A stretch of 64,000 bases of DNA, taken from positions 8,533,081 to 8,597,080 of the forward strand of contig NC_086258.1 in assembly GCF_021018805.1 (NCBI RefSeq), read 5' to 3'. This DNA is from Prinia subflava. Taxonomy: Eukaryota; Chordata; Aves; Passeriformes; Cisticolidae. The translations under genes were made by a program, and so were the position numbers. Shown piece by piece: positions 31,850 to 42,730 of the stretch; position 1 is the first letter of the stretch, and every line of letters begins with the position of its first letter. The notes beneath the pieces were generated by a model. It made no database searches. It was given only the letters and a program-made list of their open reading frames with translations, and was not told the DNA's origin.

Positions 31850-32613
31850 CGGGGGTGATGGCACACCGGGGTGATGGCACACTGGGGTGATGGCACACCG
31901 GGGTGATGGCACATTGGGGATGATGGCACATTGGGGATGATGGCACATTGGGGGTGATGGCACACCGGGGTGATGGCACATTGGGGGTGATGGCACACCG
32001 GGGTGATGGCACATTGGGGGTGATGGCACATTGGGGGTGATGGCACACCAGGGGTGATGGCACACCGGGGTGATGGCACATTGGAGGTGATGGCACACAG
32101 GGGGTGATGGCACACTGGGGTGATGGCACATTGGGGGTGATGGCACATTGGGGGTGATGGCACACCAGGGGTGATGGCACACTGGGGTGATGGCACATTG
32201 GGGGTGATGGCACATTGGGGGTGATGGCACACCGGGGGTGATGGCACACCGGGGTGATGGCACACCAGGGGTGATGGCACATTGGGGGTGATGGCACACC
32301 AGGGGTGATGGCACATTGGGGGTGATGGCACACCAGGGGTGATGGCACACCGGGGTGATGGCACATTGGGGGTGATGGCACACCAGGGGTGATGGCACAC
32401 CGGGGTGATGGCACATTGGAGGTGATGGCACACTGGGGGTGATGGCACACTGGGGTGATGGCACACTGGGGTGATGGCACATTGGAGGTGATGGCACACT
32501 GGGGGTGATGGCACACCGGGGTGATGGCACACCGGGATGATGGCACACCGGGGTGATGGCACACCGGGGGTGATGGCACACTGGGTGATGGCACACCGGG
32601 GTGATGCCACACC
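31850..32613. repeat. 16/17-bp minisatellite
   Basis: About 46 copies of gatggcacaccggggt or gatggcacattgggggt. The longest tandem array in the window. All three minus frames remain open for more than 300 codons (repeated HHP, CAITP, VPSP words), which is a repeat artefact. Confidence 0.97.
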
Positions 32614-35600
32614 TCGTGTCACCCTGTCCTTGCACAGACACCCTGGATAAAGCAGGAGGGACAGGGACACCCAGCGTGTGGCTGCTCCAGCCCCCAGCAG
32701 GGTGATGCAACCGCCCCTGGCCCCACAGCTCCTCCCTGGGATGTGAAGTGACACGAATCCCTGCCACCAGCGCTTCCTGTTTTCCTACTACAGCGGCTCA
32801 CGCTTCCCCGCAGCCCCTGACCCCAGGGACTGTGCTGGAAAGGATGAGAAATCCCTCTCCTGCAGCTCGAGGCTGGGCTTGGGGCTGCCCCGGGAGCCCT
32901 GAGCCCACGGCTGCTCCCTCTGTCTGTCTGTCTGTGTGTGTGTGCGTCTGTCTGTCCATCTGTGCGATGGTCACAGGGTCACAGCTGCCAGCGATCTCAG
33001 GGGACAGGATCTGATAGCTCAGAGGGGAAAGCAGAGCCACAGAACAAAGCAAAGCCCAGCAAAGCCGAGTCTTTGGTTCCAAGCCTTTTATTTTTCTCCC
33101 TCTCTGAGCAAGGAAATCCAGTTGTTCTCTCGCCGCTCCCCCAAAGTCCAGATTGATCTCTCGCAGACGGAGCCAGGTTGATCAAAGCTTGAGGGTTTTG
33201 CTTTCCCTGCACAGCTGGAAAAGTTCTCAAAATCCCTTCCTGGCACAGGCTGGGCTTCCCAAAACATCAAGCAGAGGCAGGCGGGGTTTCTGTGAGAGCA
33301 GAAACTGCTGTCCCGGGCTGTGCAGAGCATCACGGACACACACTGAGGGAAATGGCCCCGCCAGGGCAGGTTGTTCCCCTTCAGAGAGTCACCACCTCCC
33401 ATCCCTGCTGGGAAATGATGCTGCTCCAACGTTTCAACATTTCCAAGTGTAAATTAAATGTTGATCAAGCCAGGATGATGGGTGTTTCACACCTTTTTTG
33501 GGGGGACATGATGCTTCAGCTCGGGGTTTGTTTCATTTCTCCGTGACGGGAGTCAGAAATTCCCTCCACAAACAAACCCAGGTCTCCCCCAGTAGTTTCA
33601 CCACAGAAACTCCACACAGAGAGATTATTGCTGTGGGGACAAGGAAGATGAGCAGGGCTTTGGGGAGGGTGCAAAGACAAGGGCAGTGGGGACCAGCTCA
33701 ACCAGTATCGAGCAAATCCAATATTTGTGATCTCCCTTGCAAAAAGGAGCTGTGATAACCATTTATTTTTGAAGCTTTGCTAGTGGAGACCTTTTCATCC
33801 GACAGTGCTAGGCCAGACCACCCAGCAGCACCAGGCTGTCCCTCGGTGACAGCATCAAAAGCTCTGCTAAAAGAGCTCAGCTCCCAGAAATCAGAAATCA
33901 GCCATGAGGACACGGTGCCACAGAGCTGCTCTGACCACACAGGGCTGAGCCCTCTGCACAGGTCAGGGAGCTCATCCCTCACCGTGCAATCTCAGCCAGA
34001 TAAAACTCTCCCCCTCCCAGCTCAGGGCTCCAGTTACAACACACTTAATCCTGGAGCCAGTTTGACACTGCAGCTCCGGGCTGGCTGCGTGACCCAGTTG
34101 TGAGACAGCGAGGCCCCGCTGAGCTCAGAAATGTTAAATACATTGTAATTGGACCCCCGGTGCCTCCACCTTCCTTCCGATGAGGAGGCCCTGGTAAGTG
34201 AATTTTCCAGAGCGCTCCCGGCGTGGCAGCCGTGGCCCCGGAGAGCAGCTGGCCCTCAGTCCAGCACGGACACCTTGGGAAGCTCTTCCCCACCTCTGGG
34301 ATGCTCTGGCTTGGCCACAGCAATCTCAAAGCGGAGCAAACCCGATCCACCCGTTCCTGGTTTGTCCCAGAAGGAAATGGGAGCGGGGCTAGATAAGGAG
34401 GGAACTCCCTGGGGAAGGGAGAGCTGTGCACTCCCTGTCCTGGCTCCTGCTCTTTGCTGCACCTCTGGCATCAAATCTCACCCGTGGTGCTGCCAGCAGG
34501 CAGGGCCTGGTGAAGGGACCTGGCATCACAGTCCAGAGAGCCCCCAGTGACACCCAGCTCTGCCCTGGTGCAGCCAGGAGGGAGCTGCCAGCACAGATCA
34601 GCTGCCTGTCCCCACTCCTCATCCCTCCTGGGGCACCAGGGACAGCAGCAAATGGGGAACAAACCAGCCCTGATGTGCTTGAGGGGCAGCACGGACACTT
34701 GTCCCCACTGTCACCTCTGTCTCTGCTATTGCCAGGTGAGCCTGGAGGCTCCTCGGGGCAGGGCTGCCTCTGTGGCCACGGGGCAATGCTCCCAGGTGCT
34801 GTTTTGATGTAAAAAGCAGCACTTCCCCCAGCTTTAAAACACTTTTCCTCTCTTGCAATGCAGGTGAGTGCTCCTCTCACAACTGCTGTCCTCTCCAGAG
34901 GGAGTTTGAAGGCCACGGTCACAAAATCAGCAAACTGGGGCAAAAGGCTCTGCCAGACACACAGGCAAAGGAAACAGATGCAAGAGGAGCTCTGTGACAG
35001 CCTCACTTTGCTACCAAACACTCCAAAACCTCGTGAGGACAAACCCAGCAGGAGCACGAAACTTCTTCTCTGCCTCTCGGGGACTTTAAAAAAAGCCACT
35101 TGGCTCTCCTGAGGTTTCCAGACTCACAGGTCACAGCCAGGGGAGAAAGTGCCAGACAGAAGCTGCTCCCTGGGGTGCTGGGGCAGAGCTGGGGGCACAG
35201 AAAGTCCAGTGGGCAATGGGGAGCACCCCAGGGGGAGCAGCCAAACTCCAGTCCTGTTCCCAGCACAGTCGTGGGCTAGAGCTCAGATTTAGTAGTAGGA
35301 AGAGTTCTGATTCTCCCAAAACCCCTTTGCACAGCACACAGAGGCATTTCGGGCAGGGAGACGCTCTCTGGTTTGCCTCCCTCTGAAGCAGCAGCCCTGG
35401 GAAAGGCAGGAGCGCCTCCAAAGGCACACAATTAATCCAGCTCGTCACATTAATGACATCAAAACACAGCAACTGCAGCAAGGTCTGGGGCTCATCTCAC
35501 ACCCACCCAGCTGAGAGGGCTCTGCAGAGCTCTGGGGCAGGATGCAGAGGGCTCAGGGCACGAGCTGTGCCTGGGTTGGGGGACAGCAGCACCAGGTCCC

Positions 35601-36505
35601 CAAGGATGGTGCTCAGAGCCCCCCTGGAACAGCCTGAGCTGAGCCCCCCCGAGTGTTCTCTGCTGTCCTGCAGCCTCCAGCTGGGAGCTCTGGTCCCTCT
35701 CCAGTGCTCCTGTGCCCGTGGATGTGTTTGTTGCCCTCTCCCAGCTTGGGGAGCAGCAGGGGGATGCCTGTAGCTGTCCCCATGGGGTGGGGGTGGCTGT
35801 CCCTGCCTCCCCTGTGCTGGCACCCCAGACCCCCACTGCCTCCCCGCAGTGCCTGACCCCAGCTGATAACCTTGGGAAGCTCCCTCTGACCTGGAGGAGC
35901 TGGGAAAGGGAAAGATGTTGACTTTTAACCTCCTGCTGTGTTTCATCCTCCTCCTCAAGGGGCTGAGCCCCTCCTGCTGCCTCCTCCCCACCCTGGGCCC
36001 ATCCATCTCCCTGCTGCCACAGCTGGAGGCCTCCAGGTCTTAGAATGGGGGGGACAGAGCTTCCCCTGCAGCCCCAAACTCACCTGCAGCCACAGCTCCC
36101 TCCTGTCCCTTCCCCCTCACCTCAGAGCCCCAGCAGCACCTCCCAGGCCAGGCTCAGGGACACCTGAGGGGCAGAGAAACTTCACCAGGGCTGCTCAGTG
36201 CCCTGAATTTGGCCAAATCCCCGAGTGAGACAGACCCGACCCCTTCCCCTCAGCCTGGCTGAAGGGAGCCCCACACCCAGCCAGGACCCGGAGATAAACT
36301 CAGGGCTTTGATGTGTGGGGGAAAGGCAGACGAGGCTTTATCTCCTTTTCCTTCTGTGCCTGCCGGGACCCCGAGGTGTGGGAAAACACTTCCCCAAAGG
36401 CATCCCTGGCAGGGAGGGGCTGGGCAGAGCCCGGGGGGCTGCGGCTGCAGCAGGGTGGGACAGCCCAGAGCCACCCCCTGTCACACCAGGCCAGCTGTGG
36501 GACAG
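32614..36505. other. Intergenic, no gene seen
   Basis: Contains a short ctgt/tg microsatellite at 32,920-32,962. Otherwise unique sequence with no recognised exon or mobile element. Confidence 0.55.
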
Positions 36506-36507
36506 GG

Positions 36508-36836
36508 TGTTGTGGAGAATCCTTAAAATTTTGATAGAAGTTTCACACAGTTTGCACTTGTATGTAAACCTTGAGATAAAATATGTTGATTTCGCAGGGT
36601 TATGGAATAGGGTAGGTATTGTTAAGAGAGAAATGGAATCAGAACTAAGTTTTAAATGATGACTTTGTAAATAGATTAGGTATTTTGGAGAAATAGAACT
36701 ATGAAAGATGTATTGTAGTGGGACTCACAGAGGGTATTTTTTAGATTATTAGCTGAAAATGCTGATTATTAGCAGCATTGTGTAGCAAAAGCTGTCAGGT
36801 AAAAAAACCAAAAAAACAAAAAAACAAAAAACAAAC
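36508..36836 (+). mobile_element. AT-rich LTR-like interspersed repeat
   Basis: A sharply AT-rich insertion in GC-rich surroundings, starting TGTTGTGGAGAATCC and ending in an A/C tract at 36,800-36,836. Composition, the TG start and the sequence style recall solo LTRs of songbird endogenous retroviruses, but I cannot name a family. No coding region, and no target-site duplication could be fixed. Confidence 0.45.
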
Positions 36837-36839
36837 AGT

Positions 36840-37785
36840 TATAATGTACTCTAATTAGGAAATAGTTTGACTTCTGATTTATGGCGTGAATTACAACATC
36901 TGCACCGTCTCACCCTTCACGTGAGACTGCAAATGGAATAAAAAATCTTTAAAACGCCTCTCAGGAGCCAGGCGCGCCGGAGCTCGGGCACAGAGCTGGG
37001 ACACGCAGAGGAGGCTGTGAGCGATGCTCTGTCCCTCTGCCTCCTTCTGCCCTCCTCTGGCGTCCGCGGGAGCTTTTCCTTGGCTCTTCCTCATCGCCTG
37101 CTCCCGCTAAATCCTGTTTGGAGGCAGAGCTGTAAGGAGAAGCCCCCAGCGTGGCGGGGGTAATTATCTCATTATTTGTTATTAATTCCCTGCCCCAAAG
37201 ACAGCCCAGCCCTGATCCTGCCGGGGCTGGGGCTCCTCGGGAGTGGTGCAGAAGGGTTTGGGACTAAATACAGACCATGAGGAGGAGGAGGAGGAAGCAA
37301 AGCCAGGGGTCGGGAAGGGGAGAGACACACGAGTGGTTCCTCGGGAGGTGTCCTGGCTTGGGAAAGGGAATCACACCCCTCCGTGGCTGCTCCTGCACTT
37401 GGAAAAGCGTCCCCGATCCCCCTGGCGGAGATCTCCCATCTCCAGCTCCCGCTGCCTTCCCCAAAAGGATCACCAGGATTTTCCAGCTGGGAAACCCCAA
37501 GGAGAAAGGGAATATCGGGGCTGGAGGCTGCACCTCGCAGGGCATCGCTGTCCGAGGGAGAGGAGCAGGGGGAAAGGGAGAGCTGTGCTGGGAGCTTTTC
37601 CCTCCCTCATCTCCCCGTCTGCTTCAGGGAGGTGCAAAGTCTGGAAAGGGGGAGCGCTCTTTGCAAAAAATTCCGTGTATCCCACGGCTGGATAGCGCAG
37701 GCTCTGCAGGGAATGTCCTTCTGCCACCCCGGGGGGACACCACAGCACCCGGGGTGCAGCAGGGACAGCCCTGGGGGCCAGAAGC
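36840..37785. other. Intergenic, no gene seen
   Basis: Begins with an AT-rich unique stretch; TAATTATCTCATTATTTG lies at about 37,160. Open frames across 37,240-38,160 run into the T/G tract and are not credible genes. Confidence 0.5.
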
Positions 37786-37787
37786 GC

Positions 37788-37995
37788 TTTTTTTTGATTC
37801 TTTTGTTTCATTTCGTTTGGGTTTTCGTTTTGTTTTGGGGTTATTTTGTTTGTTTGTTTGGGTTTGGTTTTTTGGGTGGATTTTTTGTTTGTTTTTGTGT
37901 TTTTGTTTTTTTCTTGTTTGGTGGTTTTTTGGTTTTTTGGAGGGTTTTTGGGGGGGTTTTTTGGGTTTTTGTTGTTGTTTTGTTTTGCTTTTTTT

Positions 37996-38028
<33 letters not shown>

Positions 38029-38034
38029 TTGGTT
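37788..38034. repeat. T/G-only low-complexity tract with (GTT)n
   Basis: About 250 bp almost free of A and C on the plus strand, made of T runs broken by G/GG/GGG, and ending in about ten GTT triplets at 37,997-38,030. Strong strand asymmetry. Confidence 0.95.
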
Positions 38035-39884
38035 CAGACATTTTTTGAAGCCTCAAAAAACACATTTCAGGGAATTTTCGATGAGCAAACGGATAAAGCC
38101 AGGAGCAGCAGCATCTCCGGGCGGCAGGAAGGTGGAGTGGGAGAGCCGCGCTAGCGGGAGCTGAGCTGGGCAGGAGCAGAGGTGTCTCTTTTTTTCACAA
38201 ACAAGAGGTTGGAAGTTGGGAAACGTGTGAAGCTCTCTGCTGGCGTGGGTCAAATTGGGGCAGCAGCTTCACAGGGAAAGAGGAGCAAGGATGGATGTGA
38301 TAAAAACATTGAAGTGCTTTGCACCAAGACTTGCCAGCAGCAAGTTTAATTCTGGAGCTGCTAAATGGTTTTTTTGTGTCATCGTTGTCAGATATGGAAT
38401 GTGCTTTTGGTGAGCAGCATTTTCTCTTAGAAATTGCTGCCAGCCTCAAAAGAAAGAGGAAAAAGCCTTTAAAGGATATTGAACGGCCCCCAAGAAAGAA
38501 AGGAAGGTTTTAATTTCGTGGAGAACGGAGCATTTGCACAATGAACCAGAAAAGGAAACATGGCAGAGATTCTCCCTTTGGGTCTGAGCCTGTCTGACTT
38601 TGTCCTTGTGGTTTTCAGTTCAGCTACAGAGGAGAAACCTCTGTCCCCCCCATTTCTCTCTCTGAGCCCTCAAGAAGAGCCCTGCCAGGGACACAGGCAT
38701 GGGAACCACACCTGGCAGTGCCCCTGGAGCTGCAGGGGGACGTGACTCACCCCCTTTGGGTGCTGCTGGTTCAAACCCCTCCCCAAATCTGGTTCAAACC
38801 CCTCCCCAAAGCTCCCAGCCGGAGCTGTTGCTCTTCCAGGCCAGGCCATGTGTTTCTGTTTACTTGCTGTGTGTGCCAGCAGAGCCTCGGCGTCCACACA
38901 CATCATGTTTGCATATAAGCTGCAAATTTGAGTTTGATTTGGTGGGCTGGAGCCCCGGGGGCCTCTTGGATGCCTTTGAAAGAGCTGCTGGGTCTGAAAG
39001 GTCTCCAGTGCGTGGGGATGTGTGGTCCGGGAGAGGAGCTGAGAGGGGGAGTGTGGGAAGGAGAGAGGGAGGAAAGAGAAAGGAGAAGGAGATGAAAAGG
39101 ACTGGGATAATGGAGGAATTCCAGTGAGGACAGGGATGGCACCCAGCGCCCAGGTCACAGCCCCACCTTCCCCCAGCCTTCCCTGACGGGAGTGCCGGGA
39201 TCTGAGCATCCCCAGCCCAGCAGCAAAGCTCCCTCCCTCGGGGCAGCACAGACAGAGCCATCCCTGGCTGTCTGAGCCCCGCAGTGACCTCCTGGCCTGC
39301 TCTCCTGTGGCTGTGGTGGTGCCTGAGAGAGCCCAGCCCTGTCCCCCCGTGCTCCCCCCACGCCCGGGGGGCCGCCGTGCCCTCGCATCCCCCAGCGCTC
39401 CCGTCTGAAACACCCAGCAGGAGGCTGGGAACGTTTGGCTGCTCTCCCAAGGAGATTTTCCTTCATGAAACACAAGGCAGGCGGGAGCTTTTCACAAGCA
39501 GTGGGCACGGCTGAATCCCTTTTCTCGGCAGCCAGCGGGAGGAAAATGGAAGGGGGACAAGAGACGGGACGGCCACGGCCTTTGTTTGGTTTTTGAGGCT
39601 GAAAGAGGACGGTGTGGGGGGTTTAAAGAGATGATGATGATGGGTCTGAATGTGCTGGAGGAGCAGCTCGGGGTGAGGAGGCTCAGACTGCCATGGCAGG
39701 GGACAGGCAGGGTTTGGGTGTCACTGCCAGTGGCTCACGGGGGTGAGCCCCACGTGTTGGGCATCCAGAGGGTTGGGATCTCCCTCTGGGCTCATCCTTT
39801 CCCCTGTCCTGGTGTCCAGGGGGGAACAGGCTGCTTGGGAAGTGTCCAAAAGGTGTGTGGGGTGTTGGGGACGTGGTGAACAGG
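38035..39884. other. Intergenic, no gene seen
   Basis: Contains a two-copy 24-bp direct repeat (tctggttcaaacccctcc + ccaaa) at about 38,768-38,814. Nothing else recognised. Confidence 0.55.
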
Positions 39885-39887
39885 GTG

Positions 39888-39945
39888 GTGCTGAGTTACC
39901 CGTGATCCTTGAGGGCTTTCCAACTTTAATGGTTCTATTATTGAA
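39888..39945 (+). mobile_element. CR1 3'-terminal remnant
   Basis: GATCCTTGAGGGCTTTCCAAC...ATGGTTCTATTATTG resembles the last bases of CR1. Short and diverged. Confidence 0.65.
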
Positions 39946-40145
39946 TAAATTAATTACCCAACACTGTTTTTCGCTAGGGGGTTTATGCACTGCCTCAACC
40001 CAAAAGAGTGAGGAGAAGGGACCCCAATCCTGCTCCTGCACCAGCTCTGGCTTTGTCTTCCCAACCCTGAGGATTTTGGGATGGTGGGGACAAGGACCAG
40101 GGCCACCACCCCCTGGGGACCCTCTGGGGACACCCATCCATGTGT

Positions 40146-40159
40146 CACTAGATGGCGGC
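40146..40159 (+). promoter_or_regulatory. Candidate CTCF site
   Basis: CACTAGATGGCGGC fits the CTCF core CASYAGRKGGCRSY at every position. It lies mid-way in the presumed EGFL7-NOTCH1 interval, a plausible insulator place. Binding is inference. Confidence 0.5.
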
Positions 40160-40359
40160 TCCACCTCAGGAATGGCTGCAGGGGCACAGTGGGGCCAGCC
40201 TGGGGTGTCTGTCCCCCCACGGGGGCCCAGCACAGCCCCCCATGTCCCCCTGCCACCCGTGTCCCCACAGGCACTGCTGGAAGCCACCACGGCCATGCAG
40301 GAGGGTTTTATTTCTCTGCTTTGCTGCAGCCTCCCCTCACAGCACCATTCCTGCTGGTC

Positions 40360-40440
40360 AGGACCTCAAGTTGCACCAGGGGAGGTTTAGATTGGATATT
40401 AGGAATAATTTCTTTGCTGGATGTGGGATTCCCTCCGCCC
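40360..40440 (+). mobile_element. CR1 internal fragment
   Basis: GTTGCACCAGGGGAGGTTTAGATTGGATATTAGGAATAATTTCTTTGCTGG is typical CR1 3' UTR-proximal sequence, about 420 bp downstream of the terminal remnant at 39.9 kb and in the same orientation, so a separate insertion. Confidence 0.9.
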
Positions 40441-40479
40441 ATCTCCTTCCCACGGGGCTGCTCCTGAGCCACAGCTGAG

Positions 40480-42345
40480 CCTGACCACGGCTGAGCTCAA
40501 AGAACCCTGTCCCTCTCATTCCCCCTCGAGGAAACCCAGATGGAGACGTGGAAAAGATCTCCTCTCGTGCCTAGACCACCCCGGGCTGCGGGTGTGAACC
40601 TCCCGTGGTGGTCTGAAACACCCTGCAGCACAAGAGAGGAACCCCTGAAGCCCCAGGCCTGGGCAGATGCAGGCAGGGAGGGTGGATGTGCATCCCACTG
40701 GGGCAATTTTGGGATCATCATCCCTGCAAAATCATCAGGGAATCCCTGGGAGGTGCAAAAGCCTCAAAAATGGAAGCAAACACCTCTGTCAACAACACAC
40801 ACCCCCCAAGCTCCTGTGCTGCCCTCAGCCAGCCCCACGCCATGCTCCAGCCCCGGGGCCTGTCTCTGGACACAGCTGCAGCTTTAAGGCACAGCCAGGC
40901 TGGAGCAGGTTCCTCTTCCCAGCCTCCAACGCCCTGCCAGAGTCAACTTAGCCGAGAGTAATTAGTGTGGTTATCAAGGGAAGAGGTGGATTAATGTGGG
41001 AAAGTCATTGATGAAGGCAGAGAAGGGCAGATGCTTTCCTGGAGTCCCCAATCAATACAGACCTTGGAGGATGAATGAGGGCTTCAAAGAAAAGCAGCAG
41101 TGAACAATTGAATGCTTTTAGCTCCCGGGTGGCTGCTGTGCCTGGAGCAAGGAGTGAAACACGGCCCAGGGCACCCACACTCTGCCAATTATCCCTCCTT
41201 GTGCCCGGGAGGAGCCTCTGCCCACCAGTGCAAGGGAGGAGGGTGGTGCTGGTGGGGCAGGGTGGAGATGGGAGGATCTGGAGGTGGCCGTGAATCTGTT
41301 GAAATCCAAATTTCTGTCCCCTCTCGGCTCTCTGGGTCTGCCTCACGCCCTTCCCTTCCCGGCAGGGTGATGGGACAGTGGCAGCGCTGCTGGTGACCGC
41401 CAGGGCTCTCTGGGACAGCCACAGCCTTGAATGGGTCCCTGCAGGGCAGGGGGCCAGAGAAAACCATCCTCACTAGCCCAGGTCCTATCTCAGAGCCCCA
41501 GCAGCTCCCAGAACATCCGTGCCTGCCCCGTGCCCTGCCCCGTGCCCTGCCCTGTGCCACACAGCTCTACCAGAGGGGCTGTGCTGCTGTCACCGTGTCC
41601 CCCTGGCCCTGCCAGCATCCACTCCCCCTTCTCCCTTTTGCTTTCTCTCTACTGTGCAACACAAAGGTAGAAAGAAGAGCCAGGAGGAGCTGCTGGGAGG
41701 GGAGGGAATGACGGAGCTGCAAGGCCACAGACGTGCTCTGCTGACCAGTGACACCAGTCTGGCAGCCCCTGAAAATCCTGAGAGCCACCACTCCTGGATG
41801 TGAGGCACACACGGACGTGTCCCCATCCCCAGAGCTGGTCCCCTCCAAGGCAAAGCTTTGCCAGTCTCCAAGAGACGTGTTGTCATTGTTTCAGGGGAAA
41901 CTGAGTCACGGAATGGGAAGCAGCTTGCCCAGAGTCAGCAGCCTGGGCAGTGCCAGCCCTGGGTGGGCGCTGAGCCACGCTGGTGGCTCCTGGCACAGGA
42001 GCCTTTTGTTGCCCGTGGCCCTTGGTGCTGTCCAGGAGGCAGCAGGGTCTGGCCACACGTGGCCGGTGGAGCCAGGTCCTGGTGTCCCAGATGCCACAGG
42101 GAGCATGGCTGAGGTGTGACAGGTCTGGTGTCCACGGTGCCAGCAGGGCTGTCCCTGTCCCCTGTGCCAGCAGGGCAGCGCTGCCCGTCCAGGGCTCGCC
42201 GTGCCCCGGCTCCCTCCGTGCCCCCTTCTGCAGCACCCAGGGCTTTACTCGAAAGCCAGAGCTCTGCAGAGAGGGACAAAACCCAAAACAAACCTGAGCT
42301 TTTCCTTTTTCTTTTCTTTTTTTTTTTTTTCCCTTTATTCTTTGC
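40480..42345. other. Intergenic, no gene seen
   Basis: Unique GC-rich sequence. A three-copy gtgccctgcccc repeat lies at 41,520-41,558 and a T/C tract at 42,300-42,340. Confidence 0.55.
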
Positions 42346-42349
42346 ACTC

Positions 42350-42730
42350 CCGGCCCCGCTCCCAACCCCTCCTCTGTCATCCCCGCTGGAATGCAACTCC
42401 AAATTCCTCGCTGGCTCGCTGCGTGCTGCTGCCGGCTTTGCCTCTGATTGTTTGCAGCGATTGCGCTTTTCCCACACTCCGGATCGTGGCTCGGCATCGC
42501 CGTGGCTCCGTGCCGGCTCCGCGGCACCCGCAGCGCGCTGTGCCAGCGCAGGCCGGGGCCAAGCGCGGCCCCGGGGCCGGCGGGCGCCGCGTGGCTCTGC
42601 CCTGAGTCACACCTGAGCCACACCTGAGTCACACCTGAGTCACCCCGGCCCCTCTGATCCCACTTTAACACCTGCAAGCGGAGCAAGGCCGGCGGGCGGC
42701 CGCCTCCTGCCCCTCTGCGGGGCTCAGCCC
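42350..42730. promoter_or_regulatory. CpG-rich cluster with an AP-1/E-box array
   Basis: CpG-dense at 42,475-42,600 (GCGGCACCCGCAGCGCGCTG and neighbours), then at 42,601-42,645 four 11-bp units cctgagtcaca. TGAGTCA starts at 42,603, 42,625 and 42,636, with TGAGCCA at 42,614, each paired with an overlapping CACCTG E-box. Probably an enhancer or unannotated promoter. Confidence 0.45.

Noticed and set aside
31446..32767. Three overlapping minus-strand open frames of more than 320 codons with HHP/CAITP repeats
   Set aside because: They lie inside the 16/17-bp minisatellite, which lacks stops in every minus frame. Frames shift between units and no domain or splice logic exists.
38762..38814. GGTTCAAACCCC, similar to a tRNA B box
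   Set aside because: It is a two-copy direct repeat with no A box at the right distance and no cloverleaf.
40999..41006. GTGGGAA RBPJ-type (Notch effector) sites
   Set aside because: Single GTGGGAA words occur several times in the window at chance-like frequency, and no inverted paired site was found.
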